A program made the position numbers and the translations under genes. The notes beneath the pieces were generated by a model. That model worked only from the letters and a program-made list of their open reading frames with translations. It was not told the DNA's origin and made no database searches. Below, piece by piece: positions 9,449-17,295 of a DNA stretch of 64,000 nucleotides. The DNA is from Streptomyces collinus Tu 365 (GTDB taxonomy: Bacteria; Actinomycetota; Actinomycetes; Streptomycetales; Streptomycetaceae): contig NC_021985.1 of NCBI RefSeq assembly GCF_000444875.1, positions 2,861,535-2,925,534 on the forward strand, in the 5' to 3' direction. The number at the start of each line of letters is the position of its first letter. The first letter of the stretch is position 1.

Positions 9449-10075
9449 ATGGAAACTCTGCGTGAGCGCAAGAAGCAGCGCACCCGTGACGCGCTGGTGC
9501 GCTCCGCGCTCGAACTGTTCACGACCCAGGGCTACGAGCGCACGACCGTCGACGAGATCGCCGGGGCCGTCGAGGTCTCACAGCGCACCTTCTTCCGCTA
9601 CTTCGCCGGGAAGGAGGAGGTGGCCTTCGCCGTGCAGGAGATGACCGAGGCGCACTTCGTGGCGGCGGTACGGGCGCGACCCGCGCACGAGGCGCCCATG
9701 GAGGCGCTGCGGCAGGCGGTGCTCGACGGCTGGGACGCGATCCGGGAGACCGTCGAGTCGGCGGTGCCGGTCGAGCTGTACCTGCGCATGTACCGGACGA
9801 TCGAGTCGACGCCCGCGCTGCTCGCCGCCCATCTGCGGCGCTCGGCCGCCACCGAGGAGACCATCGCCCGGCTGCTGGCCGAGCGCGAGGGTGTCGACGT
9901 AGACACCGACCCGCGGCCACGGCTCGCGGTGGCCGTCTTCGGCGGGGTGATACGGGTCACCGAGCGACAGTGGAGCACGGGCGACGACTTCAGTCTGCTG
10001 GCGATGCGTCAACTCACCGCGAGCCACCTGGATCAGGTGGGATCGGCACTCATCGGGAACTGGCGCGTCACATGA
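9449..10075 (+). CDS. TetR family regulator of the divergent exporter
   Basis: A 208-residue TetR protein. The N-terminal helix-turn-helix is clear: RDALVRSALELFTTQGYERTTVDEIA..VSQRTFFRYFAGKEE, residues 12-60. The C-terminal domain is a helical ligand-binding region resembling TetR_C_17-like MftR domains. It is divergent from the MFS exporter with overlapping promoters, so it very likely represses the exporter and itself and is released by an exported compound. The ATG at 9449 coincides with the transcription start predicted from the -10 element, so the message is probably leaderless. Confidence 0.93.
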   Translation: METLRERKKQRTRDALVRSALELFTTQGYERTTVDEIAGAVEVSQRTFFRYFAGKEEVAFAVQEMTEAHFVAAVRARPAHEAPMEALRQAVLDGWDAIRETVESAVPVELYLRMYRTIESTPALLAAHLRRSAATEETIARLLAEREGVDVDTDPRPRLAVAVFGGVIRVTERQWSTGDDFSLLAMRQLTASHLDQVGSALIGNWRVT

Positions 10076-10167
10076 GGACGTTCCGAGATCGTTCGACGCT
10101 TGCCGAAACGTGATACCTGTCACTCGGTTACCGCGAGACCCTCTCGTTCTCCTAGTGTGTCCTCCCA

Positions 10168-11385
10168 GTGACTTCCTTCGACACCTCCCCGCAACTCAGC
10201 GTCTGGCGCGCACTGCTCGCCCTGGGCGTGGTGTTCGTGATGCTCGCCACGACCGGCTGGACCGCACTGCACAGCCACCGTGAGGCGAGCGCGCTGCAGG
10301 CCTCGCTCGACAAGTGGCGGCACGGCCACGTCCACGGCCGCCACCTGCCGGACCCCGCCTCCGCCCCGGCGCGGCTCACCCGCTTCTTCGCAGCGCTGAG
10401 CCCGCACGAGCGCGACCGTATCGCCCACCGCTACCCCCTGGCGGTCGGCAACATGAACGGCGCGCCGGTCTCGCTGCGCTACCGCGCCAACCACATCGCG
10501 CTGGGGCAGGCCCGCAAGGTCGAGAAGAAGCGGATGCACGACAGCCGGCTGAGCACGGCCGGCCAGCAGGAAGCCGGCCGGCGCATGCACCGCTACGAGG
10601 CGCTGATGAGCCGCGGCCGCCACATCCTCGCCTTCGACCCCGCCGGCTCGGGCCGGGTCGCCGAGGTGTTCGGCAGCCTCGACCGGGCCGACCGGATCTC
10701 GGTCGTCGTCCCCGGTGTCGCCACCGACCTGCTCACCTTCCAGAAGACGAACCGCCCCTACACCGCCGCCTTCGGCATGTCCAAGGCGCTGTACGCGGCC
10801 GAGCGGGCCCAGCGCCCCTCGACGCGCACGGCCGTGATCGCCTGGGCCGACTACACCGCGCCGGACGGCCTCGGGGTGGACGCGGCGACCGGTCTGCGCG
10901 CCGAGGAGGGCGCCGTACGGCTGAACGCGCTGCTGCGCGCGCTGCCGGGGCGGGCGCCGGTGTCGATGTTCTGCCACAGCTACGGCTCGGTGGTCTGCGG
11001 GGTCGCCGCGCACGGCATGCCCCGCCGGGTGACCGACCTGGCGGTGGCCGCGAGCCCCGGCATGCGCGTCACCCGGGCCTCCCACCTGGGCACCTCGGCC
11101 CGGGTGTGGTCGATGCGGGACGCCACCGACTGGGTGCAGGACGTGCCGTACCTGGAGCTCGGCGGTCTCGGGCACGGGGCCGACCCGGTGTCCTCGGCGT
11201 TCGGGGCGCGGGTGCTGTCGGCCCGGGAGGCACAGGGCCACGCCGGCTATTTCCAGCCGGGCACGGACAGTCTGCGCAACCTCGCCCTGGTGGGGGTGGG
11301 CGCTTTCGACGAGGTGACGTGCGCCCGTGGGAACGACGCCTGCCGGGCCGGTCTGCCCGGCACGAACACGGCCGGACGCGCGTAG
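10168..11385 (+). CDS. Alpha/beta hydrolase of the DUF1023 type, membrane-anchored or secreted
   Basis: A 405-residue protein. Residues 12-32 form a single hydrophobic segment after a short N-terminus (signal anchor or uncleaved signal). A long helical spacer follows, and the alpha/beta-hydrolase core occupies residues about 165-370. The nucleophile elbow reads CHSYGS near residue 271 (the family usually has GHSYGS), with VVVPGVATDL and VIAWADYTAPDGLG upstream; LGHGADPVSS and GHAGYF supply candidate acid and histidine. DUF1023 proteins of actinobacteria are probably esterases or amidases of envelope or secreted substrates. GTG start; TAGTGT nine bases ahead suggests a leaderless or near-leaderless mRNA. 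No ribosome site. Confidence 0.85.
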   Translation: MTSFDTSPQLSVWRALLALGVVFVMLATTGWTALHSHREASALQASLDKWRHGHVHGRHLPDPASAPARLTRFFAALSPHERDRIAHRYPLAVGNMNGAPVSLRYRANHIALGQARKVEKKRMHDSRLSTAGQQEAGRRMHRYEALMSRGRHILAFDPAGSGRVAEVFGSLDRADRISVVVPGVATDLLTFQKTNRPYTAAFGMSKALYAAERAQRPSTRTAVIAWADYTAPDGLGVDAATGLRAEEGAVRLNALLRALPGRAPVSMFCHSYGSVVCGVAAHGMPRRVTDLAVAASPGMRVTRASHLGTSARVWSMRDATDWVQDVPYLELGGLGHGADPVSSAFGARVLSAREAQGHAGYFQPGTDSLRNLALVGVGAFDEVTCARGNDACRAGLPGTNTAGRA

Positions 11386-11451
11386 AAACAGCAGGAAGTG
11401 CGGTCTGCGCGGGTGGCGACGGAGGAGCACGTGCCGCATACGATGAGCCGC

Positions 11452-12312
11452 ATGGGTGACGTACTGGCGGGTTTTCATGCCGTCTGGGAGTTCGAGTCCG
11501 ACTCCGTGCTCATCCGCTACGAACGGGGGATCCGGACACCGAAGCTGTTCCAGGCGCTCGGCGAGCGGCGGATCCCGCTCTCCGCGCTGGAAGAGGTGAC
11601 GCTCACCTCGGGGCGGCGCGGCACGGTGGCGCTGCGGCTGCGGCCGCGCCCCGGTGCCGACCCGCTGATGGAGGCGGCCGCCGGACAGCTGCCCGAGGGG
11701 TCCGACCCGTACCGGCTGGTGCTGCCGGCGGAGCGGGAGACCCTCGCGGAGTACTACGCCGACGAGCTGAAGGCGCTGCTGACCGAGGCCGCGTCCGGGC
11801 CGGCCGACCGCTACCTGGTGGCCGCGCCCGAGGGGCCGATGCACTTCAAGGCGTACGACGGCAAGGCGTCCTTCGACGGGACGACCGTGCGGTTCCGGTG
11901 GTCCTGGACCGGGGCGTCCTCGGCGAAGTGGAAGGCCGGGGACCGGAGTTACCCGGTCGACGGGCTCAGCGGGGTGGAGTGGCGGTCGCCGGAGGTCTTC
12001 GAGGGGCATCTCAGGCTGCTGCCGCGCGAGGCCGGCGGCCCCGCCGGTCCCGTGCAGCCCGACCAGGACCCGGCCGCCGTGGTCTTCGGTCTCGGCTACG
12101 GGCCGGTGCACGAGTCGCTGCCGTTCGCGGCGGCCGTCCTGGCCGCGGTACGGAACCGGGGGCCGGCACCGGCGGCGGTGCCCACCCCCGCGCGACGGGA
12201 TCCCGCGGACATCGCCGAGCGCATCCGGCACCTGGGAGAGCTGCACGAAGCGGGTCTGCTCACGGACGAGGAGTTCTCCGCCAAGAAGGCGGAGCTGCTG
12301 GCCGAGCTCTAG
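11452..12312 (+). CDS. DUF4429 protein with C-terminal SHOCT domain
   Basis: A 286-residue cytoplasmic protein. It contains two DUF4429 repeats (roughly residues 8-115 and 130-225, each with a tryptophan-rich beta pattern such as FHAVWEFESDSVLIRYE and TVRFRWSW) and ends in a short SHOCT helix pair (RIRHLGELHEAGLLTDEEFSAKKAELL). SHOCT tails are thought to mediate oligomerisation. DUF4429 has no known activity. Start is placed at ATG 11452 because TACGAT (11439-11444) lies seven bases before it, the leaderless arrangement. A GTG at 11431 with GGAGGA four bases upstream is an alternative and would add seven residues. Confidence 0.83.
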   Translation: MGDVLAGFHAVWEFESDSVLIRYERGIRTPKLFQALGERRIPLSALEEVTLTSGRRGTVALRLRPRPGADPLMEAAAGQLPEGSDPYRLVLPAERETLAEYYADELKALLTEAASGPADRYLVAAPEGPMHFKAYDGKASFDGTTVRFRWSWTGASSAKWKAGDRSYPVDGLSGVEWRSPEVFEGHLRLLPREAGGPAGPVQPDQDPAAVVFGLGYGPVHESLPFAAAVLAAVRNRGPAPAAVPTPARRDPADIAERIRHLGELHEAGLLTDEEFSAKKAELLAEL

Positions 12313-12349
12313 GTGCCGAAGGGGAGCGGGCGAGCCCGTCGGCCCCCCC

Positions 12350-12805
12350 TCACCTCTCCCGCGCGTAGAAGCTGATCTTGCGGTCCAGCACCGCGAGCGT
12401 GTCGTGCAGCTCCGCGATCCGCGCCACCACGTCGCGGCGGGTGGACTCCAGCAGGTCCTGCCGTTCCGGGTAGGTGCCGTCGCCCTCGCGCACCAGCTCC
12501 GCGTACCGCACCATGTCCGCCACCGGCATGCCGGTCAGACGCAGCTTGGTCACGAAGTCCAGCCAGTCCAGGTCGCGGTTGCTGTAGCGGCGCTGGCCGG
12601 TGTGCGAGCGGTCGACGTGCGGCATCAGGCCGATCCGCTCGTACCAGCGGAGCGTGTGGGCGGTCAGGCCGGTGAAGGCGACGACCTCGCTGATCGTGTA
12701 GCGGTCCTGGCCGTCGGCGCGCGGGTGGCGCCGGGGCGGGGCGGAGCAGATGTCGGCGGGGCTGGTGCGCGCGGTGTCCACGGGCGGGGTCTGCATCACC
12801 GTCAT
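12350..12805 (-). CDS. MerR family transcriptional regulator
   Basis: A 151-residue MerR protein. The winged helix is at residues 36-105 (YTISEVVAFTGLTAHTLRWYERIGLMP, then RRYSNRDLDWLDFVTKLRLTGMPV), followed by the dimerisation helix (ARIAELHDTLAVLDRKISFY). It has no cysteine cluster, so it does not sense metal or redox through the usual Cys sites. The 34 residues before the HTH are disordered. Start is ATG 12805, six bases after TAGCGT and without ribosome site. Its own promoter has the long 19-base spacer with a dyad in it, so it is probably autoregulated. Possible targets are itself and the divergent GNAT gene. Confidence 0.9.
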   Translation of the reverse strand: MTVMQTPPVDTARTSPADICSAPPRRHPRADGQDRYTISEVVAFTGLTAHTLRWYERIGLMPHVDRSHTGQRRYSNRDLDWLDFVTKLRLTGMPVADMVRYAELVREGDGTYPERQDLLESTRRDVVARIAELHDTLAVLDRKISFYARER

Positions 12806-12811
12806 GCCCCC

Positions 12812-12842
12812 ACGCTATGGCCTTCGAGTGCACTCCAAGCAA
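12812..12842 (-). promoter_or_regulatory. MerR-type promoter with operator dyad in a 19-base spacer
   Basis: Reverse strand: TTGCTT (12842-12837), 19 bases, TAGCGT (12817-12812), start codon at 12805. The dyad CTTGGAGTGCACTCGAAG (12839-12822), symmetric except one pair, fills the spacer. Overlong spacers with a dyad are the hallmark of MerR-activated promoters. Confidence 0.7.
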
Positions 12843-12900
12843 GCGGATACCGGTAAGAAATCCCGGGACGCGGCGCGTGGGCGTTGGTTAGCGTGCGGTC

Positions 12901-13383
12901 ATGACTCTCGTACGCCGGGCGGGGCCCGAGGACGCCGCGGAAGTGCTGCGACTGCGCCAGGTCATGATCGACTCCCTGTTCGGCGGGGACGGGGACGGGG
13001 GCGGTCCGACCGGCTGGCAGGCCGAGTCCCTGCCGACGCTGCGCGCCAGACTCGGTGACGGGGACGGGGACTTCGCGGCGTTCGTGGTGGAGCACCCGGA
13101 ACGGCCCGGGGCGCTGGCCGCGCTCGTGGCGGGGACGGTGGAGTACCGCATCGGCAAGGCGGGCAATCCGCACGGCCGGGTGGGGCACGTCTTCAGTGTG
13201 GCGACCGACCCCGACGCGCGGCGCCGTGGCTACGCGCGGGCGTGCATGGAGGGCCTGCTGGACTGGTTCCGGGCGCGCGGGGCCGGGCACGTGCTGCTGA
13301 ACGCCTCCCCCGAGGCGGAGCCGCTGTACTCCTCCCTCGGGTTCACCCGTGACCCCGACCCCTCGATGCGGCTGCTCCTGTGA
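12901..13383 (+). CDS. GNAT family N-acetyltransferase
   Basis: A 160-residue acetyl-CoA-dependent acyltransferase. The fold begins TLVRRAGPEDAAEVLRLRQ. Motif A, which binds acetyl-CoA, reads VFSVATDPDARRRGYARACMEG (residues about 100-120), and motif B includes LLNASPEAEPLYSSLGF. The substrate is not predictable. The start ATG 12901 is six bases after TAGCGT (12889-12894) and has no ribosome site, so the mRNA should be leaderless. The serine hydrolase gene begins 22 bases after its stop but carries its own leaderless-type promoter. Confidence 0.92.
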   Translation: MTLVRRAGPEDAAEVLRLRQVMIDSLFGGDGDGGGPTGWQAESLPTLRARLGDGDGDFAAFVVEHPERPGALAALVAGTVEYRIGKAGNPHGRVGHVFSVATDPDARRRGYARACMEGLLDWFRARGAGHVLLNASPEAEPLYSSLGFTRDPDPSMRLLL

Positions 13384-13404
13384 GCCGGCACTAGGCTCGC
13401 CGGC

Positions 13405-14226
13405 ATGTCGTTGCAGAGTCTGGCGCTGATCGAGAACTGGCCCGTCCCCACCGCCGCCGCGGGTGTGGTCCGGGCGGACGGGACCGTGCTCGGGACGCAC
13501 GGGCCGGCCGGGCACCGCTTCCCGCTGGCCTCGGTGACCAAGCCGCTCGCCGCGTACGCGGCGCTCGTCGCGTACGAGGAGGGTGCCGTCGAGCTGGACG
13601 AGCCGGCCGGGCCGCCCGGGTCGACCGTCCGGCACCTGCTCGCCCACACCTCCGGGCTGGCCTTCGACGAGCACCGGGTGATGGCCCCGCCCGGGGAGCG
13701 GCGACTGTACTCCAACGCCGGGTTCGAGCAGCTCGGGGACCACATCGCCAAGGCGACGGACATCCCGTTCGCCGAGTACCTGCGGCAGGCGGTGCTGGCG
13801 CCGCTGGGGATGACCGCGACCTCGCTGGAGGGCTCGCCCGCGAAGGACGGCGTCTCGACGGTGGAGGACCTGCTGCGGTTCGCGGCGGAGGTGCAGGCGC
13901 CGCGGCTGCTGGACCCGCGGACGGTGGCCGAGGCGATGAGCACGCAGTACCCGGGGACCAAGGGGGTGCTGCCGGGCTACGGGCACCAGAACCCCAACGA
14001 CTGGGGGCTGGGCTTCGAGATCCGGGACGGCAAGTCGCCGCACTGGACGGGCGGTTCGTCCTCGCCCCGGACCTTCGGGCACTTCGGCCAGTCCGGTACG
14101 TTCCTGTGGATCGACCCGGACGCGGGGCTGGCCGCGGTCGCCCTGACGGACCGGGCGTTCGGGCCCTGGGCGACCGAGGCGTGGCCGGCGTTCACGGACG
14201 CCGTGCTGGCCTCGGCGCGGGGCTGA
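13405..14226 (+). CDS. Beta-lactamase-fold serine hydrolase
   Basis: A 273-residue cytoplasmic serine hydrolase of the penicillin-binding-protein/class C beta-lactamase fold. The catalytic SxxK is SVTK (Ser43, Lys46) and the YxN motif is YSN (Tyr103). HFGQSGT near residue 230 replaces the KTG box, as in many esterase-type members. No signal peptide is present, so it is more likely an esterase or peptidase than a resistance enzyme. TAGGCT (13392-13397) seven bases before the ATG suggests a leaderless mRNA. A bidirectional terminator separates it from the convergent pirin gene. Confidence 0.9.
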   Translation: MSLQSLALIENWPVPTAAAGVVRADGTVLGTHGPAGHRFPLASVTKPLAAYAALVAYEEGAVELDEPAGPPGSTVRHLLAHTSGLAFDEHRVMAPPGERRLYSNAGFEQLGDHIAKATDIPFAEYLRQAVLAPLGMTATSLEGSPAKDGVSTVEDLLRFAAEVQAPRLLDPRTVAEAMSTQYPGTKGVLPGYGHQNPNDWGLGFEIRDGKSPHWTGGSSSPRTFGHFGQSGTFLWIDPDAGLAAVALTDRAFGPWATEAWPAFTDAVLASARG

Positions 14227-14250
14227 CCCGGGCGGCGGTGCCGGCCGCCA

Positions 14251-14279
14251 CGGCCCGGCCGGTCACCGGCGTCGGGCCG
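14251..14279. terminator. Bidirectional hairpin between serine hydrolase and pirin genes
   Basis: Stem CGGCCCG/CGGGCCG (14251-14257 with 14273-14279), continued by GCCGG/CCGGC around a TCA loop. It lies between two convergent genes. Confidence 0.7.
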
Positions 14280-14289
14280 GCCGCCGGGG

Positions 14290-14943
14290 TCAGGCCGTCA
14301 TCTCCCACAACAGCAGTTCCGCCGCCGTCACGCCCACCGCGGCCAGGCCCCGCTCCCCGGTGATCCGCGCCGAGTCCCCGGGGCCGAGCCGCTCCTCGCC
14401 GAGGACGGCCTCCCCGCGCACCACGTGCGCGTACAGCAGCGCCGCGTCCGGCACCGCGGTCCGCTCGCCCGGGGCCAGCCGCCGCACGTGCAGCATCGCC
14501 CCGGCGGCCGGGACGGCGTACGGGGTGGAGTCCGCGATGCCCCGGACCACGTCGTACGACGGCTCCCCGCCCGGTGCCAGCGGCGCGAGCCACATCTGGA
14601 CGAAGGTCAGCGGGCGGTCGGAGTCGTTGCGCTCCACGTGCCGGACGCCCGCGGCGGCGCTGAGGTGCTGGACGTCGCCGGGCCCGACCCTGCTCGCGCG
14701 GCCGGTGGAGTCGCGGTGGGTCAGCTCGCCCTCGACCACCCAGGTCACGATCTCCGTGTGGCTGTGCGGGTGCTCGTCGAAGCCGGCGCCGGGCGCCAGC
14801 CGCTCCTCGTTGCAGGCGATCACCGCCCCGAAGCGCAGGTTGCCGGGGTCGTAGTGCGGGCCGAAGGAGAAGGCGTGGCGGGTCTCGATCCCGTCCTTCG
14901 GATCCCCTCCGCGATAGCGCTCCGCGGCGCGCCGTACGTCCAT
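14290..14943 (-). CDS. Pirin family protein (bicupin)
   Basis: A 217-residue two-cupin protein. The N-terminal cupin carries the pirin metal site as HPHSHTEIVTWV and, 40 residues later, GVRHVERN, giving three His and one Glu. Pirins bind Fe(II); some are quercetinases, while a Serratia pirin modulates pyruvate dehydrogenase E1. The role here is not determined. Start is ATG 14943 (MDVRRAAERYRGG, the family start). The GTG immediately before it (14946) lies seven bases after TACGGT (14959-14954) and would be the first codon of a leaderless message, adding one residue. Confidence 0.93.
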   Translation of the reverse strand: MDVRRAAERYRGGDPKDGIETRHAFSFGPHYDPGNLRFGAVIACNEERLAPGAGFDEHPHSHTEIVTWVVEGELTHRDSTGRASRVGPGDVQHLSAAAGVRHVERNDSDRPLTFVQMWLAPLAPGGEPSYDVVRGIADSTPYAVPAAGAMLHVRRLAPGERTAVPDAALLYAHVVRGEAVLGEERLGPGDSARITGERGLAAVGVTAAELLLWEMTA

Positions 14944-15052
14944 CACGGGCACCACCGTAGACGGCGCCGGGGACCGCCGCCGGTCCCCCCGTGCATCCCG
15001 CCCGCGACCCCGGCGGCGCACGCTCCCGTCCGGATAAGGCAGTCTTGTCCCC

Positions 15053-16258
15053 GTGCCCGAACCCGTAACCCGTCACAGCGACCCCGCAGCACGGCCCGCC
15101 CATCCGCACTCGGCGACCCTGAAGCGGCTGGAGAAGTCGTCCGGGAGCCTCGCCGCGCAGGCCATCGCGCGCATGGACGAGACGCTCTCGTGGTACCGGG
15201 CCATGCCCCCGGAGAACCGTTCCTGGATCGGGCTCGTGGCCCAGGCGGGCATCGCGGCCTTCACCGAGTGGTTCCGGCACCCCGACGCGCCCCAGGCGAT
15301 CTCCACGGACGTCTTCGGGACGGCGCCCCGCGAGCTCACCCGGGCCATCACGCTGCGGCAGACCGTCGAGATGGTGCGGACCACCATCGAGGTGATGGAG
15401 TCCGCCATCGACGAGGTCGCGGCCCCGGGCGACGAGAGGGTGCTGCGCGAGGCGCTGCTCGTCTACGCGCGGGAGATCGCCTTCGCCACCGCCCAGGTGT
15501 ACGCGCAGGCCGCCGAGGCACGCGGTGCCTGGGACGCGCGCCTGGAGTCGCTGGTCGTCAACGCCGTGCTCAGCGGGGAGGCCGACGAGGGCGCCGTGAG
15601 CCGGGCCGCCGCGCTCGGCTGGAACTCCCCGGAGCACGTGTGCGTGGTGCTCGGGACCGCGCCCGACGGGGACAGCGAGCTGACCGTCGAGGCCATCAGG
15701 CGGGCCGCCCGGCACGCCAAGCTCCAGGTGCTCACCGGGGTGCTCGGGGACCGGCTCGTCGTCATCGCGGGCGGCAACCCCAACCCGCTCGCCGTGGCCA
15801 GGTCGCTGATCGGGCCGTACGCCGCCGGGCCGGTGGTCGCCGGGCCCGTCGTGCCCGACCTGCTGGCCGCCACCCGCTCCGCGCAGGCCGCGGCGGCCGG
15901 GCTGAAGGCGTGCTCCGCCTGGCAGGACGCCCCGCGCCCGGTACTGGCGGACGATCTGCTGCCGGAGCGCGCCATCGCGGGCGATCCGAGCGCCCGCGAG
16001 CAGTTGGTGGAGGAGATCTACAGACCGCTGGAGGAGGCGGGCTCGGCGCTCCTGGAAACCCTGAGTGTCTACCTGGAGCAGGCGAGCAGCCTGGAGGGCG
16101 CGGCCAGGATGCTCTTCGTTCACCCGAACACCGTGCGCTACCGGCTCCGACGTGTGACAGACGTCACCGGCTGGTCGCCTTCGGATGTACGATCCGCGTT
16201 CACACTGCGGATCGCGCTGATCCTGGGGCGTCTGGCTGATGGAGACGCCCAACCCTAG
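15053..16258 (+). CDS. fasR: FasR, PucR-type activator of the fatty-acid synthase genes
   Basis: A 401-residue regulator. Residues about 30-170 form an all-helical N-terminal domain, 170-300 a GGDEF-like degenerate domain, and 335-395 the PucR C-terminal HTH (LFVHPNTVRYRLRRVTDVTGW). It sits directly upstream of fabD-fabH-acpP-fabF on the same strand. In S. coelicolor the orthologous gene (SCO2386) encodes FasR, which binds upstream of fabD and activates the fab operon (established in the literature). A 9-bp-arm dyad begins at its stop codon, in the expected place for its operator. GTG start at 15053; no good ribosome site, and a weak CAGTCT lies about nine bases upstream. Confidence 0.93.
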   Translation: MPEPVTRHSDPAARPAHPHSATLKRLEKSSGSLAAQAIARMDETLSWYRAMPPENRSWIGLVAQAGIAAFTEWFRHPDAPQAISTDVFGTAPRELTRAITLRQTVEMVRTTIEVMESAIDEVAAPGDERVLREALLVYAREIAFATAQVYAQAAEARGAWDARLESLVVNAVLSGEADEGAVSRAAALGWNSPEHVCVVLGTAPDGDSELTVEAIRRAARHAKLQVLTGVLGDRLVVIAGGNPNPLAVARSLIGPYAAGPVVAGPVVPDLLAATRSAQAAAAGLKACSAWQDAPRPVLADDLLPERAIAGDPSAREQLVEEIYRPLEEAGSALLETLSVYLEQASSLEGAARMLFVHPNTVRYRLRRVTDVTGWSPSDVRSAFTLRIALILGRLADGDAQP

Positions 16259-16284
16259 GCTTTTGTCGGGGGCCCACAAAAGCC
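16258..16284 (+). promoter_or_regulatory. Probable FasR operator upstream of fabD
   Basis: Perfect inverted repeat GGCTTTTGT (16258-16266) and ACAAAAGCC (16276-16284) with a nine-base spacer. Its first base is the last base of the fasR stop codon, and it lies 64 bases before the fabD start. Position and T/A-rich arms in GC-rich DNA fit the FasR site in the fab promoter region. Confidence 0.8.
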
Positions 16285-16347
16285 CCCCGTGTTCTTCGTC
16301 CCTGTCCCCACGGGCGGCCGTGGCCGTCCCCAAGAGAGAGTGTGAGA

Positions 16348-17280
16348 GTGCTCGTACTCGTCGCTCCCGGCCAGGGCGCCCAGACGCCCGGCTTCCTGAC
16401 TCCCTGGCTCGACCTCCCCGGTGCCTCGGACCGCGTCGCCGCGTGGTCGGAGGCCATCGGTCTGGACCTGGTCCACTACGGCACCCGGGCCGACGCGGAC
16501 GCCATCCGCGACACCGCGGTGGCCCAGCCGCTGCTGGTCGCCGCCGGCATCCTGTCCGCCGCGGCACTCGGTGACATCTCCGAGCTCGCCCCGGGCGCGG
16601 TCGCCGGTCACAGCGTCGGTGAGATCACCGCCGCCGCCTTCGCGGGCGTCCTCGACGACGCCGCCGCGCTGCGTCTGGTGCGCACCCGGGGTCTGGCCAT
16701 GGCCGACGCCGCCGCCATCACCGAGACCGGCATGTCGGCGCTGCTCGGCGGCGACCCGGACGTCTCCGTCGCGCACCTGGAGAAACTGGGCCTGACCCCG
16801 GCGAACATCAACGGCGCGGGCCAGATCGTCGCCGCCGGCACGCTGGAGCAGCTCGCCGCGCTGAACGAGGACATGCCCGAGGGCGTCCGCAAGGTCGTCG
16901 CGCTCAAGGTCGCCGGCGCCTTCCACACCCGGCACATGGCTCCCGCCGTCGAGACGCTGGCCGGGGCGGCCGCGGCGCTGTCGCCCGCCGACCCGAAGGT
17001 CACCTACGTCTCCAACAAGGACGGCCGGACCGTCGAGACCGGCGCCGAGGTGCTGGAGCGCCTGGTCGGCCAGGTGGCCAACCCGGTGCGCTGGGACCTG
17101 TGCATGGAGACGTTCAAGGCGCTGGGCGTCACCGCGCTCATCGAGGTGTGCCCGGGCGGCACGCTGACCGGCCTGGCCAAGCGGGCCCTGCCCGGTGTCA
17201 GGACGCTCGCCCTGAAGACCCCCGACGATCTCGACGCGGCCCGTGCGCTCATCGCCGAGCACGCCGACGCTGACGCCTAA
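16348..17280 (+). CDS. fabD: Malonyl-CoA:ACP malonyltransferase
   Basis: A 310-residue transferase that loads malonyl groups onto AcpP for fatty-acid (and often polyketide) synthesis. It has the N-terminal LVAPGQGAQTPGF oxyanion loop, the nucleophile elbow GHSVGE with Ser89, and the partner histidine in GAFHTRHM (His193). Start at GTG 16348 gives MLVLVAPGQGAQ, the N-terminus I recall for S. coelicolor FabD; a GTG six bases earlier is in frame. A purine-rich AAGAGAGAG precedes. Compared with the S. coelicolor protein as I remember it, a loop of roughly 15 residues before the GHSVGE motif is missing. First gene of the fab operon; fabH starts 15 bases after the stop. Confidence 0.97.
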   Translation: MLVLVAPGQGAQTPGFLTPWLDLPGASDRVAAWSEAIGLDLVHYGTRADADAIRDTAVAQPLLVAAGILSAAALGDISELAPGAVAGHSVGEITAAAFAGVLDDAAALRLVRTRGLAMADAAAITETGMSALLGGDPDVSVAHLEKLGLTPANINGAGQIVAAGTLEQLAALNEDMPEGVRKVVALKVAGAFHTRHMAPAVETLAGAAAALSPADPKVTYVSNKDGRTVETGAEVLERLVGQVANPVRWDLCMETFKALGVTALIEVCPGGTLTGLAKRALPGVRTLALKTPDDLDAARALIAEHADADA

Positions 17281-17295
17281 GGAGCCGTACCGACC

